Of a stretch of 64,000 bases of DNA, positions 34,220 to 45,404 are shown in pieces. The DNA comes from Tupaia tana (lineage: Eukaryota; Chordata; Mammalia; Scandentia; Tupaiidae). Numbering within the stretch: position 1 is the stretch's first letter; every line of letters begins with the position of its first letter. Under the pieces are notes generated by a model that was given only the letters and a program-made list of their open reading frames with translations, was not told the origin of the DNA and ran no database searches. The DNA lies in NCBI GenBank assembly GCA_026018925.1, contig JAKSZU010000005.1:80990398-81054397 (forward strand), read 5' to 3'. A program made the position numbers and the translations under genes.

Positions 34220-34540
34220 ATCTCAGACTTCTGGAGATTTGTGAGACCACAATCAAAGTGCTGGTATATTCAGTTCTGCTGAAGGCCTACTTCTTGTTTG
34301 TAGACAGCTTTCTCTTCTCTGTAATCTCACATTGCCAAAAGACAAAGCATCTCTCTTTTGTTTCTACTGATAAGGACACTAACCATTTCTGAGGTGTGCA
34401 GTCTCATGACTTAAGTACTTCCTGCAGTCTTGAATTACTGGTATCATCCATTTGATGGTAAGATTTTCACATATGAGTTTTTAGAGGAACACAAACATTT
34501 AGTCCATAACACTTTAATACTTCATATTCAGCAATATGCC
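34220..34540 (+). repeat. Old interspersed repeat, family not named
   Basis: ATAAGGACACTAACCATTTCTGAGG, TATGAGTTTTTAGAGGAACACAAACATTTAGTCCATAACAC follows the order of a common mammalian repeat end. The name is uncertain. Confidence 0.45.
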
Positions 34541-34689
34541 CTGAACGTATGTCATACATTTTCTACTCCACAGCTATAAGAGCTCTTTCTCTAGGGTGCC
34601 AGTTACTTCGATTGTGGAAAGGTATCTGATGAATAGAATGTAATGACTAGGGATGGTTCTCATTATTGGGTTGCTATTACACTTAGATC

Positions 34690-34691
34690 CT

Positions 34692-34727
<36 letters not shown>

Positions 34728-34960
34728 AATTTTTGCCAGTGGGTACATGTGCTTGCCAGGGACCCAAAGAGAGAGAGAGCACCCCTCATGAGAGATGGTC
34801 ATGCCATAGTCTGCTCTCTTCCACTTCTTTCTCCCTTTGGGACATTGGGAGCGTGCTCACATGTACCTGGAGTATTTCTCAGGCTTCTGGGTCTGGGCCT
34901 TGAACCACACAGTTGGCCATGTGGGAACTGCCACCTCGACCACCATTCCATCAGCTAATG
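34690..34960 (-). mobile_element. Old tRNA-derived SINE, family B, (TTTA)n tail
   Basis: (TTTA)n at 34690-34726, TTTTGCCAGTGGGTACATGTGC, CCCCTCATGAGAGATGGTC and a head with CAGTTGGCCATGTGGGAAC. Confidence 0.75.
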
Positions 34961-35424
34961 TACTCTACAATGTAACAGACAACATTAGAATGCACATTAA
35001 AAAAATAAACATATTAGACAAATTTCATATGTAATTAATATGTAAGTTTTCTATTATTTTTTGAAAAGTTTATTTCATATTCATAATTAACATAATTACT
35101 TTATTCTATAATATGGAAAATTATACATGGTATATTATCAACAATAACACAACTAGTTAAAGTTTAAGATGGTTTTTGCAGTATTTTTGATGTTCGATAT
35201 ATCGCTTTGAGAATATATAAGAAACTGGCAAAATCTTGTTTTCTTCTATGAGGTTATTAAAAGTATATACAACCAGCTGTATCTATTTTAATTTTTTTCT
35301 TATGATTGCATTTTTCTATTTGATTGTACAAAATATTTACTTGATTAAATATCAAAAATATATTACTGTACATTTCATAGGAATTTCTTTCATCCCTTTT
35401 TCTTCCATATTGTTCCCCCTTTTC

Positions 35425-35696
35425 TTTTTTCTTTCTTTTTTTTTTTTTTCTTTTTTGAGAGATTTTTGCTATAGGGCATGTGTGCTCGTCAGAGAGACAT
35501 AGACAGAAAGTGAGAAATCATTCCCCGGGGGGATGGCCATGCTGGAATCCCTTCACCTCCATTCTCCTCCCAGGGTTTTGGCCATACCCCCCCACCAGAC
35601 ATGCAGCATAAATTTCAAGCCACCAGGTCCAGGATTCAAACCGCAGTTGGCCATATGAGAGACCAATGACATAACCACTATATCATCTGCTGGTCC
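35425..35696 (-). mobile_element. tRNA-derived SINE, family A (diverged)
   Basis: T-rich start, GAGAGATTTTTGCTATAGGGC, CCCCGGGGGGATGGCCATG and a head ending TCTGCTGGTCC. It may interrupt an old L1 3' region. Confidence 0.88.
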
Positions 35697-35699
35697 AAC

Positions 35700-36430
35700 C
35701 CCACCCCCCTTTTCTTATTAGTTTTTGCTGGATGTTCATTACTTTTTGTAAATAAAAGATGGTTCATGCATGTATTTACTTTTCTAATTTTCTTAAGAGA
35801 GCTTGTATATTCTGCTTTGCACTGTTATAAACCTAATATATCTTGGGATCACTCCATGTAATTTTATAGAACTCTTGCTTGTGTGTTTTTACAATAGCCT
35901 ACAATCCTTTTTGTTACTATACAATATCAGTGCTTTTTTTTGCACATGTGTATTTTGTTATCCTCCTTTATAGATGGGCATTTTGATTGTTTCTAACATT
36001 GCTATTAGAAATAATGCCAGAACAAATAACTTTGCTCATAAGCCACTTTGCAAGTGTTTAGTTAGGGTAGATTTTAGAAGTGGGATTGCTGTGCTGAAAA
36101 ATAGATGCGTGTGTAATTTCCCTGGAAATCACCACATTGCCCTCCACAGGGATTGCACCATTTTGCATTCTCATCTATGATGTATGAGACATATTGTCAA
36201 CTTGAGATTTCTGCCAGTATGACAGATGAGACATTATACTTTTATTTTGAGTTTCTCGTGTTACATGTAAAGCTTAGTGTCTTTTTTCTGTGTTAAAAAG
36301 ACATATGTATCTTTTTTTAAGAGATGAGTATATCTACCTTTTTCACATTTTCTGTAATTTTTTTAGTCTTTATCCTCTGAATTTTTTAAAGCTTTTGACT
36401 TAAGTTGGTAATATATTTTTGTCATTTGCA
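35700..36430 (-). mobile_element. L1 3'-UTR fragment (old L1M type)
   Basis: TAGATGGGCATTTTGATTGTTTC, GAAATAATGCCAGAACAAATAAC, TAGAAGTGGGATTGCTG and CATTGCCCTCCACAGGGATTGCACC match old L1 3' regions read on the minus strand. Confidence 0.75.
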
Positions 36431-36439
36431 AATTGCTTG

Positions 36440-36645
36440 CTAAGCATGTTCATTTATTTCTTCCCTGAGCAAGAGAGAAAGTTAGAAAGAAAACAACTCC
36501 AATAGGGTCTTGATCAGTCAGTCAGTCCTGGATCATGGGGATGTGTAAGCCCAGTATATTTAAGGAATTCTCCATATATGAACCTAGAACCTTCTTCTGC
36601 CTTACAGAGCATTGTGTTTCATTGTTACACCACTACTCAGCCTTC
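36440..36645 (-). mobile_element. Old SINE, family C
   Basis: On the minus strand: GGCTGAGTAGTGGTGTAACAATG head, GAAGGTTCTAGGTTCATATATGG, ACCCTATTGGAGTTGTTTTC, matching the family C plan. Confidence 0.6.
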
Positions 36646-36743
36646 TATGCATAGTCCTTATAAAAATTATAACCCTAATTACTTTATTAATTGATCCTTA
36701 TTCATTTATTCACTTACTGTATGACACTGTGAGGCTCTATTCT

Positions 36744-37012
36744 TTTTCTTTTTTTTTTTTTTTTTTGAGAGGTTTTTGCTATAGGGCGCGTGTGCTCGCC
36801 AGACAGACAGAGACAGAGAGACAGAAAGCGAGAAATCACTCCCCAGGGGGGATGGCCATGCCGCAATCCCTTTTCCTCCATTCTCCTCTCGGGATCTTGG
36901 GCACGCACGCACACGCGCCCGGCGTGAGTTTAAGCCACCCGGTCCGGGACGCGAACCGCGGTCGACTACATGGCAGTCCAGCGACATAGCCATTACGCTA
37001 ACTGCTTGTCCC
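36744..37012 (-). mobile_element. tRNA-derived SINE, family A, near-consensus
   Basis: One of the best-preserved copies. The T-loop reads GGTTCGCGTCC, the arms GGGCGCGTGTGC and GCACACGCGCCC are perfectly complementary, and the end is GCCCTATAGCAAAAACCTCTC. A perfect 14-bp TSD, TGAGGCTCTATTCT, lies at 36730-36743 and 37013-37026. Confidence 0.97.
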
Positions 37013-37061
37013 TGAGGCTCTATTCTAAGAGATGGGGATGCAACCATAAATATAATGAGTA

Positions 37062-37425
37062 TGATTATCATCTGAATATTTGTGTCCCTTCAAAATTCCT
37101 ATGTTGAATGTCTAACCTGCACAGTGATAGGATGTGGAGCTTTCCTTTTTTAGAAGTAATTAGATTATGAAGAGAATGCTCTGAATGAGATTAGTGCCCC
37201 TAAAAAAGAGTCCTGAGAGCTGCCTTGCCACTTCCATTATGTGAGAACACATTAGGAAGGCACCATCCACAAATCAGGGAATGGGCCATTTCTATACACC
37301 AAATCCGTGTTTGCTCTTCATCTTGGACTTCTCAGCCTCCAGAACTGTGAGGAATAAATTCCCATTGGTCATAAGCCAGCCAATTTACAGTATTTTGTTA
37401 TAGTAACAGAAATGGACTAAAACTA
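37062..37425 (+). mobile_element. MaLR-type solo LTR (MLT1A/B-like)
   Basis: TGAATATTTGTGTCCCTTCAAAATTCC, GATTAGTGCCCC, GAACACATTAGGAAGGC, CTTGGACTTCTCAGCCTCCAGAACTGTGAG and TATTTTGTTATAGTAACAGAAATGGACTAAAA follow the MLT1 LTR order end to end. This is an old non-coding ERVL-MaLR relic with no internal region. Confidence 0.88.
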
Positions 37426-37429
37426 ATAT

Positions 37430-38500
37430 TATCGTGAAAGAGACATGCACTAAAGAGATGTGCAATATGTATTATTTTACAGAAAACAAGATCATTGAAA
37501 ATCATGTAAGCCTGTAGGTCATATGAGTGTGCTGATGTACCACTATTGTAAAAGTAGATCCCTTCACTCAAAGGTATTTTCCTTGTTTACTACACAAATG
37601 CAGTACAATTATCAGCCGAAAATATACTTGTATGTACAAATTCAAGCTGAATTCTGTGGAATGACACCATGAGGCACCTGTTTTGCTCGTAGGGAGATTC
37701 TTACTCAGAAAAATCCAGGGCAAACTTTCTCCCATAAGAGTATTGCCACTGGTAAAGGAATGGGATCAGAATAAATTTCCGAGCTAAAGCAGTTGAAAAG
37801 AGGTAGAGAAAGAAAAACATCATAAACCCAGATTTCGGCTCCAAACCTTGTTCTTTTCCTTTCAAATTCAGAGTACTTCTTCATTGGTAATTCTGTAGAC
37901 AGATTTGATCATTTTTCTCTATTGTTCTTTCATGGCTTTAATGCCCCACGTCTCAAAATGTATTTAAATTTTTATTAGTAAAAGTGCCATATTGGAGAGT
38001 CTGGGATACAAATATGGTTTGGAAGTCAGTACTTTCCTGACATTTTTCATTTAAAAGTCAGAGATTTCATATGTTACCATTTTTTATGATATAAAAAGAT
38101 ATTTTGCTTCTTCTGAATCAGAGTCATCTCAGACAGGTACTTGATGAAATATCTCTCCACTCCGTTATATCATATTCTTGATATGCTTCTCTTCCAATAG
38201 GCTATCTATTGTCGAGAAAAAGTTGTCCCCTTCACTGCAAAACAGATACCTTAAACTGGAGATGGAGCAGCTATTGACATTAAATTGAGTGTGGGGTTGA
38301 CGTGGCTGAGGTGGTGAATATGACCATGCTCCATTAATCTTTTTTCTTCCCTCTCACCTATGGCTATTACCCCTGCTACCATATTAATTCGTGCTGCAAT
38401 TTTCCCAATCATCCTCAATGTTCTCCTGTCTCTTCCTTAGGGGCACCTTACCAAGGGTCTTCAAAATGTTCATGTAACATGTGTATTAAGAAAAAAAACA
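37430..38500. other. Unique-looking DNA, no gene seen
   Basis: No recognisable repeat or exon. Confidence 0.5.
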
Positions 38501-38530
38501 TTCATGGCTTTTAAAATATTTGCACTAAAT

Positions 38531-38788
38531 TATTTAACTAGTCAGAGGACATGTGCACAAGCCAGAAATGGAAAGAGACAGAGAGAGAAAGGGAGAAAGC
38601 ACCTCCTCATGAGGCATGGTTGCGCCACAATTCCTTCTTCATTTCTCCATTTATCCCACCTTTTCGGTATTTCAGGCAAGCACACGTGTGCACCAGACAT
38701 ATTTCTCAAGAAGCAAGCCTTATAAATCAAACTGCAGGGTCACCAGGTGGGCTCCTGCTGCTTAACCACAAAGCCATTGGCTGGCCCC
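38531..38788 (-). mobile_element. Old tRNA-derived SINE, family B
   Basis: CAGAGGACATGTGCACAAGCC, CACCTCCTCATGAGGCATGG and a head with CTTAACCACAAAGCCATTGGCTGGCCCC. Confidence 0.75.
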
Positions 38789-38789
38789 A

Positions 38790-39655
38790 TAAACTTGTGC
38801 TTTAATTCCATTTTGTTAATACAGCCCCCTTGTATATATCCCAAAAGGAAATGTGCAAGCAATTTTTTTTCTATTTGAAAATAAAAATAGAAAGATATAG
38901 CATAAAATGATTATTTTATCTTTTTCAGTTAGTTTCCCTTTCCTCAATAGCAGCTGTATTATGACATTTCAAAAAGACATGCATTAATTCTAGCCGAAGA
39001 AAAATAATTTAATGAGACTGAATTCTATTCTGTAGAGAACTTGCTTTGTAGCAATATCTATAAGCACTGAAAAGGAGAGTGAATGAAGGCATATGGGGAT
39101 CTGGAAGAACAGATAGGGTGGCTCTGTGCAGTTAGTTTGGTAGAAGCACCAGGAGCTTACATTTTACAATCCTCAAATTTGAAGAGAATTTATGTAACCT
39201 TTCCCATTATGTGACACACCCCTGTCTTTCCTCTGTAATTGCTTTCCTAGATCGTTAGATTTTTTCAATATATAGTTATACCAACATTCTCAGGATCGCA
39301 GATAAGGGAATTAAGGAAAGGTCAGAACTACAATCAGGATGGGATTCTGGAATAAGAATCAATTCTTTTTTTTTTTTTTTTTTTTACTAGGATTAAGGCC
39401 ATAAATTTCAATACAGAATAGCTCAAATAATGTAGGACTGCAAAAAGCCTTTTGAATATATCTGCCTTGACCAGAAACTCTGGAAAACCTACTCTCCAAT
39501 TTGGTAGTTGCTGACATGTGGCTATTTACATTTGAATGTATATTAATTAAAATAAAAATAAAGTAATAGATTTAGTTTCTCAGTTATACTAGTTATATTT
39601 TATTGTAGCTAGGACTAGTAACCACTGCAATGACTAACACAAATTAAAAGCATTC
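38790..39655. other. AT-rich DNA, no gene seen
   Basis: A weak MIR-like stretch may lie near 39270-39360. A T-run lies at 39366-39385. Nothing else is supported. Confidence 0.4.
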
Positions 39656-39660
39656 CATCA

Positions 39661-39910
39661 AGGATCAGTGGATGGCATAATAGTTACATCACTGGACTCC
39701 CAGGTACTCCCACTCCTAAGTTCAAGTCCTGGAGCTGGTGGCTTAAAACTCATGCCAGGTATGTGTGCATGCATGCCCAAGATTCCAAGAGGAGAACAGA
39801 GAAGAAGGGATTGTGGCATGGCCATCCGCCATGGGGAGCAATTTACTGCTTTCTGTCTCACTGTCTTTCTGGCCCAGAGTGCATGAGCTCTATAGCAGGA
39901 TGAAAAAAGA
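39661..39910 (+). mobile_element. tRNA-derived SINE, family A (diverged)
   Basis: AGGATCAGTGGATGGCATAATAG head, AAGTTCAAGTCCTGG B box, body with AAGATTCCAAGAGGAGAACAG, and GAGCTCTATAGCAGG end. Confidence 0.88.
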
Positions 39911-40130
39911 ACATGTCCATCTGTACAGAATACTTTATTGGACAGTGCAATAACCACACGGTGCTTAAGTATATTATCTTTTGGGTTTATTACATGATAA
40001 ATCTGAATGGATTTCTCTTAAATCACTTCTAATAAGAGACAGGACAGCTGATAAATGCCACTACATCCAGTCTTTAGGTTTAACCAGGAATTGTATCCGG
40101 GCTTCCATGTGGTCTCAGACTGTGGAACAC

Positions 40131-40177
<47 letters not shown>

Positions 40178-40426
40178 CTGCCAGGCAGCACATGTGCTAG
40201 TCAGAGGCTGACAGAGAATAAGAGAGAGAGATAGAAAGTGAGAAAGCACCCTTCATAGGAGATGGCCACACCACAATCCTTTCTCCATTTCTCCCTTCTT
40301 TCGGCATTTTGGGTATGCATGCACATATGCCCAGCATATTCTTCAGGGTTGCAACTTCAGAACTTGAACCATTCAGTTGGCAATGCAGGATCTAGCTGTC
40401 TTAATCACCATGTCACTGGTTAGCCT
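40131..40426 (-). mobile_element. Old tRNA-derived SINE, family B, (TTTA)n tail
   Basis: (TTTA)n at 40131-40178, GCCAGGCAGCACATGTGCTAG, CACCCTTCATAGGAGATGGCC and a head ending ACTGGTTAGCC. Confidence 0.78.
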
Positions 40427-40879
40427 TGAACACAGTCTTAGCAACACATGCTATTGCATCTAGGCCAGCATTTTCTTCTTTTTAAAAGCTGAATAATACA
40501 CCACTGTATTTACATACCACATTTTCTTTATTTGTTGATGAACATTTAGGTTTCTTCCTGTATTGGCTATTGTGCGTAATGCCATCGTAAACATATGGAT
40601 AAAGCTGTATCTTCAACATATTGATTTTATTTCCTTTGGATTTGTACCGAGTAGTGTGGTTGCTGCGCAGTACGGTAGTTCCATTTTTAACTTTTTAAGG
40701 CACTTTTATACTGTTTCCATAATAGCTATGTTAATTTATATTTCTACTAACAAAGATAGAAAGGTTACCTTTTTTTCTACATTCTTATCATATTTTTATT
40801 TTATTTAAAAGCTATTGTAACAGGTTTGAGGGGATAATTCATTGTAGATTTTTGTTTGTTTATTTGTTTTTACTTTTGA

Positions 40880-41121
40880 GTTTTCTTTTGGAGAGATTTT
40901 TTGCTATAGGTTGCATATATCTCTGGAGAGACAGAGAGAGCTAGAGTGATAGAAAGAGAGAAATCACCCTCTGGGGGATGGCCATGTTGCAATCCTCCAT
41001 TCTCCTCCTGGGATCTTGGGTACATATGCACACATGCTTGTCATGAGTTTGAAGCCACCAGATTCCGAACTCAACCATGTGGGAGTTAAGCGACATAACT
41101 GCTATGCCATCTGCTGATCCC
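40880..41121 (-). mobile_element. tRNA-derived SINE, family A, within L1
   Basis: TTTTGGAGAGATTTTTTGCTATAGG, CACCCTCTGGGGGATGGCC and a head ending ATCTGCTGATCCC. L1 text resumes on both sides. Confidence 0.85.
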
Positions 41122-41244
41122 TCATTATGGTTCTAATTTACAATTTCCTGGTAGTGATGGGAAATTTTTCACATGCCTGTTGGCCATTTGAATGCCTTCT
41201 TTGACAAATGTCTGTTCAAGTCCTCTCCCCTTTTTTATTTCTTT

Positions 41245-41277
41245 TTAATTTTTTTTCTATATGGCATGTGTGATCTC

Positions 41278-41320
<43 letters not shown>

Positions 41321-41512
41321 GGAGATAAGTGAGAAGTCACCCCAAGAGGAGATGGCCACACCACAATTCCTTCTCTGCCATTCTCTTCTTAGGACTTTGG
41401 GCACACATATTTATGAGGCTGGCATGATTTTCAAACTGCCAGCTCTGGGACTAGAACTACAGTCGGCCAGGTAGGAGTACAGAGCCTTAACCACACCAGC
41501 CATTGGCATCCC
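41245..41512 (-). mobile_element. Old tRNA-derived SINE, family B, within L1
   Basis: TTTCTATATGGCATGTGTG, a (GA)n expansion at about 41278-41314, CAAGAGGAGATGGCCACACC and a head with GAGCCTTAACCACACCAGCC. Confidence 0.78.
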
Positions 41513-42049
41513 ACTGTTCATTTTTCTTTGGGTTATTTTACTTTACTTTTACTAGGAAGTTGGAGTTTTTTAAACTATTTTGAAAATTAACCTTTCTCAG
41601 ATGAAAGGCATGTAAGCATTTTCTTCCATTTGTAGGTTGCCTTTTTATTTGGTTGATTGTTTTCTTTACTGTACAGAAGTTCTTTAGATTAATATAATTC
41701 CACTTATCTAATTTTGTTTGTGTTGGCTATACTTTTTGTGTGGAGTTCAAGAAATCATTGTTAAGGAGCTTTTATTCCAAATTTTCTAGAGCTTTTTTTT
41801 AGTTATATGTCTTATATTTAACCACTTAAGACATCTTAACTTTTTTTTTTGCATGTGACATAAGATAGTGATCCAATCTTACCTTTTGGCATGTGAATAT
41901 ATAGTTTATTCAACACTATTTATTGAAGAGATTATTTTTCTTCCATTGTGTTCTTGGCATCCCTGTTGAAGGTCATTAGACCTTACATGCATAGATTTAT
42001 TTCTGGTCTCTCACTGTATTCTACTAATCTATATGTTTGTTTAAGTTAC

Positions 42050-43165
42050 TTACATGAGTAATACTTATCAAAATATAGAAATGACCCAAAAAACGGTTAA
42101 CAATAATTATTTTCACTGTCTTCTGTAGCTGTCACATATGTTCAATAAAAATAAATATAATAATTCCCACTTAAGTTGAGGTTTTTTTTCTAACCAAAAA
42201 TACTCACCTAAAACCTGAATACAACATTATTAATACTAAGAAAAAAAAACAGAAAGCAAGCAAAATTTATCAATTAGATTTATGAAGCAGAATGCTCATA
42301 AGTGATCATACATGGTAATTTAGCAAACTACAATATGTTTAAAACTATAAATTATAAGTACTATGTTCAGTTTCTCTTATTCAATTGTATATAACTTGTG
42401 CAAAAAAGGAAAGTTAAGAAAACCCCCAAACCTCTGTTCCACTCACAGTTTATTCATCTAGCAAGTCATTGAGAGAAGAGAGTGCCATAGTGTTCCTGTT
42501 CATGAATTCATAATGACTTATTTTCAGAATCAATATTTCAATTAAAAATTCTTTGGCGTGATTTTTATCTGAAAGGAAAAAGTAGTTAAGTAATTTATTT
42601 CAAAGACTTATTAAAACAATTGATAGTCTTTGAAGTATTTCAGGCAGCTATTGAAAGTTTAGAACCAAAGTTCCAAGAGTTATTCTCATGTCTCTTAGCT
42701 GTTCATTAGTGTCATATATTTCTTTTAGACACCATTACTGCCAGGTTGTTGATCAATTACAGTATCTAACAGGGTCTCATTATCACATGGCTCTAACTAT
42801 TTTGGGTAGTTACTGAGAATTTTGTTTTCAGAAAGTACCTGTGAGAATAGAGGTAATCTCTGAATTGTATTTTTGAACTCTAAATAGGATTATGTCTATA
42901 CTAATATAGTAAGTATTTAAGACAAAAGTTAGAAAGTTATGTCTGATATTATATGCATTTCTAAAATGTGTCTTGAAGATTATCCCTAAATAAAGAAAAT
43001 AAGGTTCCTGTCAAATTTGTTACTTAGTTTTTACTAGCATATAGAAGAGTGAAACTTACTTGACTCATAAATCTAATTAATGATTAAAAAACTAAAGGAA
43101 TATGGCTTTTAAAAGTTTCTGCCATTTAAATGTAAGACTCCTGTTTTCTATGAATTTATGGAATT
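42050..43165. other. AT-rich DNA, no gene seen
   Basis: No recognisable repeat or exon. Confidence 0.5.
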
Positions 43166-43170
43166 ATAAC

Positions 43171-43429
43171 TTTTTTTTTTTTTTTTTTTTAGATTTCTGC
43201 CATAAGATCTTTGTGTTCACCAGAAAGAGAAGGGGAGAAATAAAGCAAGAAATCAACCCCTGAGAAGGGATTGTCATGCCACAATCCCTTCTCCACCATT
43301 TTCTTCTCAGGATTTTGGTCACACATGCATATACACCTGGTGTAATTTTCTGGCATAAGTCAAGGACTCAAATCATGCAGTCAGCCATGTGAGATCCAGT
43401 TCCTTAACTTCCTCATTGACTGCTGGCCC
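43171..43429 (-). mobile_element. Old tRNA-derived SINE, family B
   Basis: Poly(T), TTTCTGCCATAAGATC, AACCCCTGAGAAGGGATTGTC and a head ending ATTGACTGCTGGCCC. Confidence 0.78.
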
Positions 43430-43502
43430 ACAATATTATTGTTAACAAAGATTAGATAATCATTTCATTTCCTCTTGGTCCTCACAAAGAAAATTGATGC
43501 CA

Positions 43503-43750
43503 GGACCAGCAGATTGCATAATGTTTATGTCACTGAACCCCCACATAGTCGACCATGGTTTGATTCCCGGATCTGGTGGCTTAAAACTAATGCCAGGTAC
43601 ATGCACATGCATGCTCAAAATTCCAAGAGGAGAAGGGATTGGATTGTGGCATGGTCATCCACCCTGGGGGGTGATTTCTCACTTTCTGTCTCCCTGTCTC
43701 TCTGTCTCACCAGCGAGCACATTTGCCCTATAGCAAAAAACTCTTAAAAA
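43503..43750 (+). mobile_element. tRNA-derived SINE, family A, tandem copy 1
   Basis: GGACCAGCAGATTGCATAATG head, CCCTGGGGGGTGATTTC and GCCCTATAGCAAAAAACTC. Flanks resemble GATGCC: TTGATGCCA before, ATCATGCCTA after. The second copy follows immediately. Confidence 0.92.
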
Positions 43751-43762
43751 AATCATGCCTAG

Positions 43763-44022
43763 GGAACCAGCAGTTAGTGTAATGGCTATGTCACTGGACT
43801 CCCATGTAGTCGAATGCGGTTCGCGTCCCAGACCCGGTGGCTTAAACTCACGCCGGGCGCGTGTGCGTGTGTGCCCAAGATCCCGAGAGAGAATGGAGGA
43901 TAAGGGATTGCGGCGTGGTCATCCCCCCTGGGGGTGATTTCTCGCTTTCTGTCTCTATGTCTCTCTCTCTGTCTGTCTGGTGAGTGCACGCACCCTATAG
44001 CAAAGACCTCTCCAAAAAAAAA
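43763..44022 (+). mobile_element. tRNA-derived SINE, family A young type, tandem copy 2
   Basis: GGAACCAGCAGTTAGTG head, GGTTCGCGTCCC T-loop, TCTCTATGTCTC. TSD AATCATGCCTAG (43751-43762) and AATGATGCCTAG (44023-44034), 11 of 12. Confidence 0.95.
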
Positions 44023-44039
44023 AATGATGCCTAGACATT

Positions 44040-45160
44040 AATATTTCTCTATGTTATGAATAGTAAGTGAATGGTGAGGACACACTGTGGACTTGTTACA
44101 ACTTACTTTTTAATTGTAAAAGTCATTATGTATCATAAAGTCACACAATTTCCTAGTGCTTAGTATGCTTCTAAATATAATTTAGCATCTTGTATTAGAC
44201 TAATAGTTCTTCACTTCCATACATATGGCAATGTAAACAGATTGGAGACAAATTGCCAATATGACCTAAATACTACTAGCAAGTAATTTTTGGAAAATTA
44301 TCACATTTCACACATTATTAAGTCTATGAATACTTCTGTACAATATTCTCTGAATATGCCAGTGAGGTATCTATTGGTCAACTCTCCAGGATAGTGTAAA
44401 AATCTATCTACTTCCCTAGAGTAGGAAAAAGTAACATAAAGATCAACAAAGTTTTTATTTGCCAGTGTTTTACAGGCTATAAAGGAAGTCATTAACTCCT
44501 TTAGACAGACTGATGACCAATAAATTGCACTACAGTACTTTTCTATTTATTAGACACACTTTACAGATTTGGGAATCAAACTAACAAGAAAATGGTAAGA
44601 AACCAGATCAATTTCTCAGAATGCATAAGTGCAAAGACTGTCCTCTTAACAACTATAGTTAACTAACTTTTTAGGGAACATGGATATTTTACTGGGAAAC
44701 TGTAAATCTCAAATTAATATGAATAAATTATGCTAAATTTAAAAGAAGTAAAGGAAGAATAAAATTTAAGAAAGGTATGAGCCAAAAGTTACAAAAATTA
44801 GAAGAAAATTTTAAAATATTTTGGAAGAGTTTTTGGCTTTAATAATTAGTGACATTGAAACTTTCATATGACCACATAAAAAATATGATCTGAGTAGATA
44901 ATCACATTCCAAGAATGAGGGGAAAAAAAGGGAAAAGTCTGAAATGATCATGTCCAGTTGTATTTTTCTAAACTCATTCAGGACAGGAAATTAATGAGCA
45001 TATGAAAATAAAGAACTGGAATCCAGTGCTAATGGGCATCCTTTCTACATGGAAGGAATTGTAAAGGTGGGAATGAGTCTTTTTCCCTCTAATACACTTC
45101 AATTTGGGCTTCAGTTCCCTTACCTAGTAACACAAATGACTAACATTCAATTTCTTCTTT
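44040..45160. other. AT-rich DNA, no gene seen
   Basis: A weak MIR-like stretch may be present at 44510-44640. Nothing else is supported. Confidence 0.4.
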
Positions 45161-45162
45161 TA

Positions 45163-45177
45163 TTATATATATATATA

Positions 45178-45226
<49 letters not shown>

Positions 45227-45230
45227 TTTT
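45163..45230. repeat. (TA)n microsatellite
   Basis: Long TA run interrupted by TTTATTTATTTATA. It precedes the reverse-strand SINE. Confidence 0.95.
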
Positions 45231-45404
45231 TAGAGAGTTTTTTTTCTATAGGGCATGTGTACTTACCAGAGAGATAGAGACAGAAAGCGAGGAATCAATG
45301 CCTTCTCCTTCAGTCCTTCTTGGGATTTGAGGCATGCACATACATATACCCAGCATGAGGATTTTCTTTTTTTTTTTTTTACAGCATGAGTTTTTAAGCT
45401 GCCA
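45231..45404 (-). mobile_element. tRNA-derived SINE, family A, headless
   Basis: TAGAGAGTTTTTTTTCTATAGGGC, CAGAAAGCGAGG and AGCATGAG...TTTTTAAGCTGCC, with the palindrome segment deleted and a T-rich insertion at 45360-45381. It ends where a plus-strand SINE begins. Confidence 0.8.
45360..45381 (-). mobile_element. Poly(A)-only retroinsertion
   Basis: A 22-bp T-rich insert is bounded by CAGCATGAG at 45351-45359 and 45382-45390. It interrupts a SINE where uninterrupted GCATGAGTTTTAAG is expected. It looks like a retrotransposed tail with almost no other sequence. Confidence 0.65.

Larger units (their letters stand above)
40470..42045 (-). mobile_element. L1 3' region, interrupted twice
   Basis: On the plus strand it reads AGCTGAATAATACACCACTG, TTGATGAACATTTAGGTTTC, TTTCCTTTGGATTTG, then after two SINEs AGGTTGCCTTTTTATTTGG, GTACAGAAGTTCTTTAGATT and ACTATTTATTGAAGAGATTA. 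This is the order of an L1 3' portion in reverse. SINEs at 40880-41121 and 41245-41512 break it. Frames are destroyed. Confidence 0.85.

Noticed and set aside
36744..37012. Alu, B2 or CAN SINE assignment
   Set aside because: Head and body do not match those families as I know them; there is no 7SL-like domain.
36706..37071. 121-codon minus-strand open frame
   Set aside because: It is the plus-sense reading of a near-consensus SINE plus its flank.
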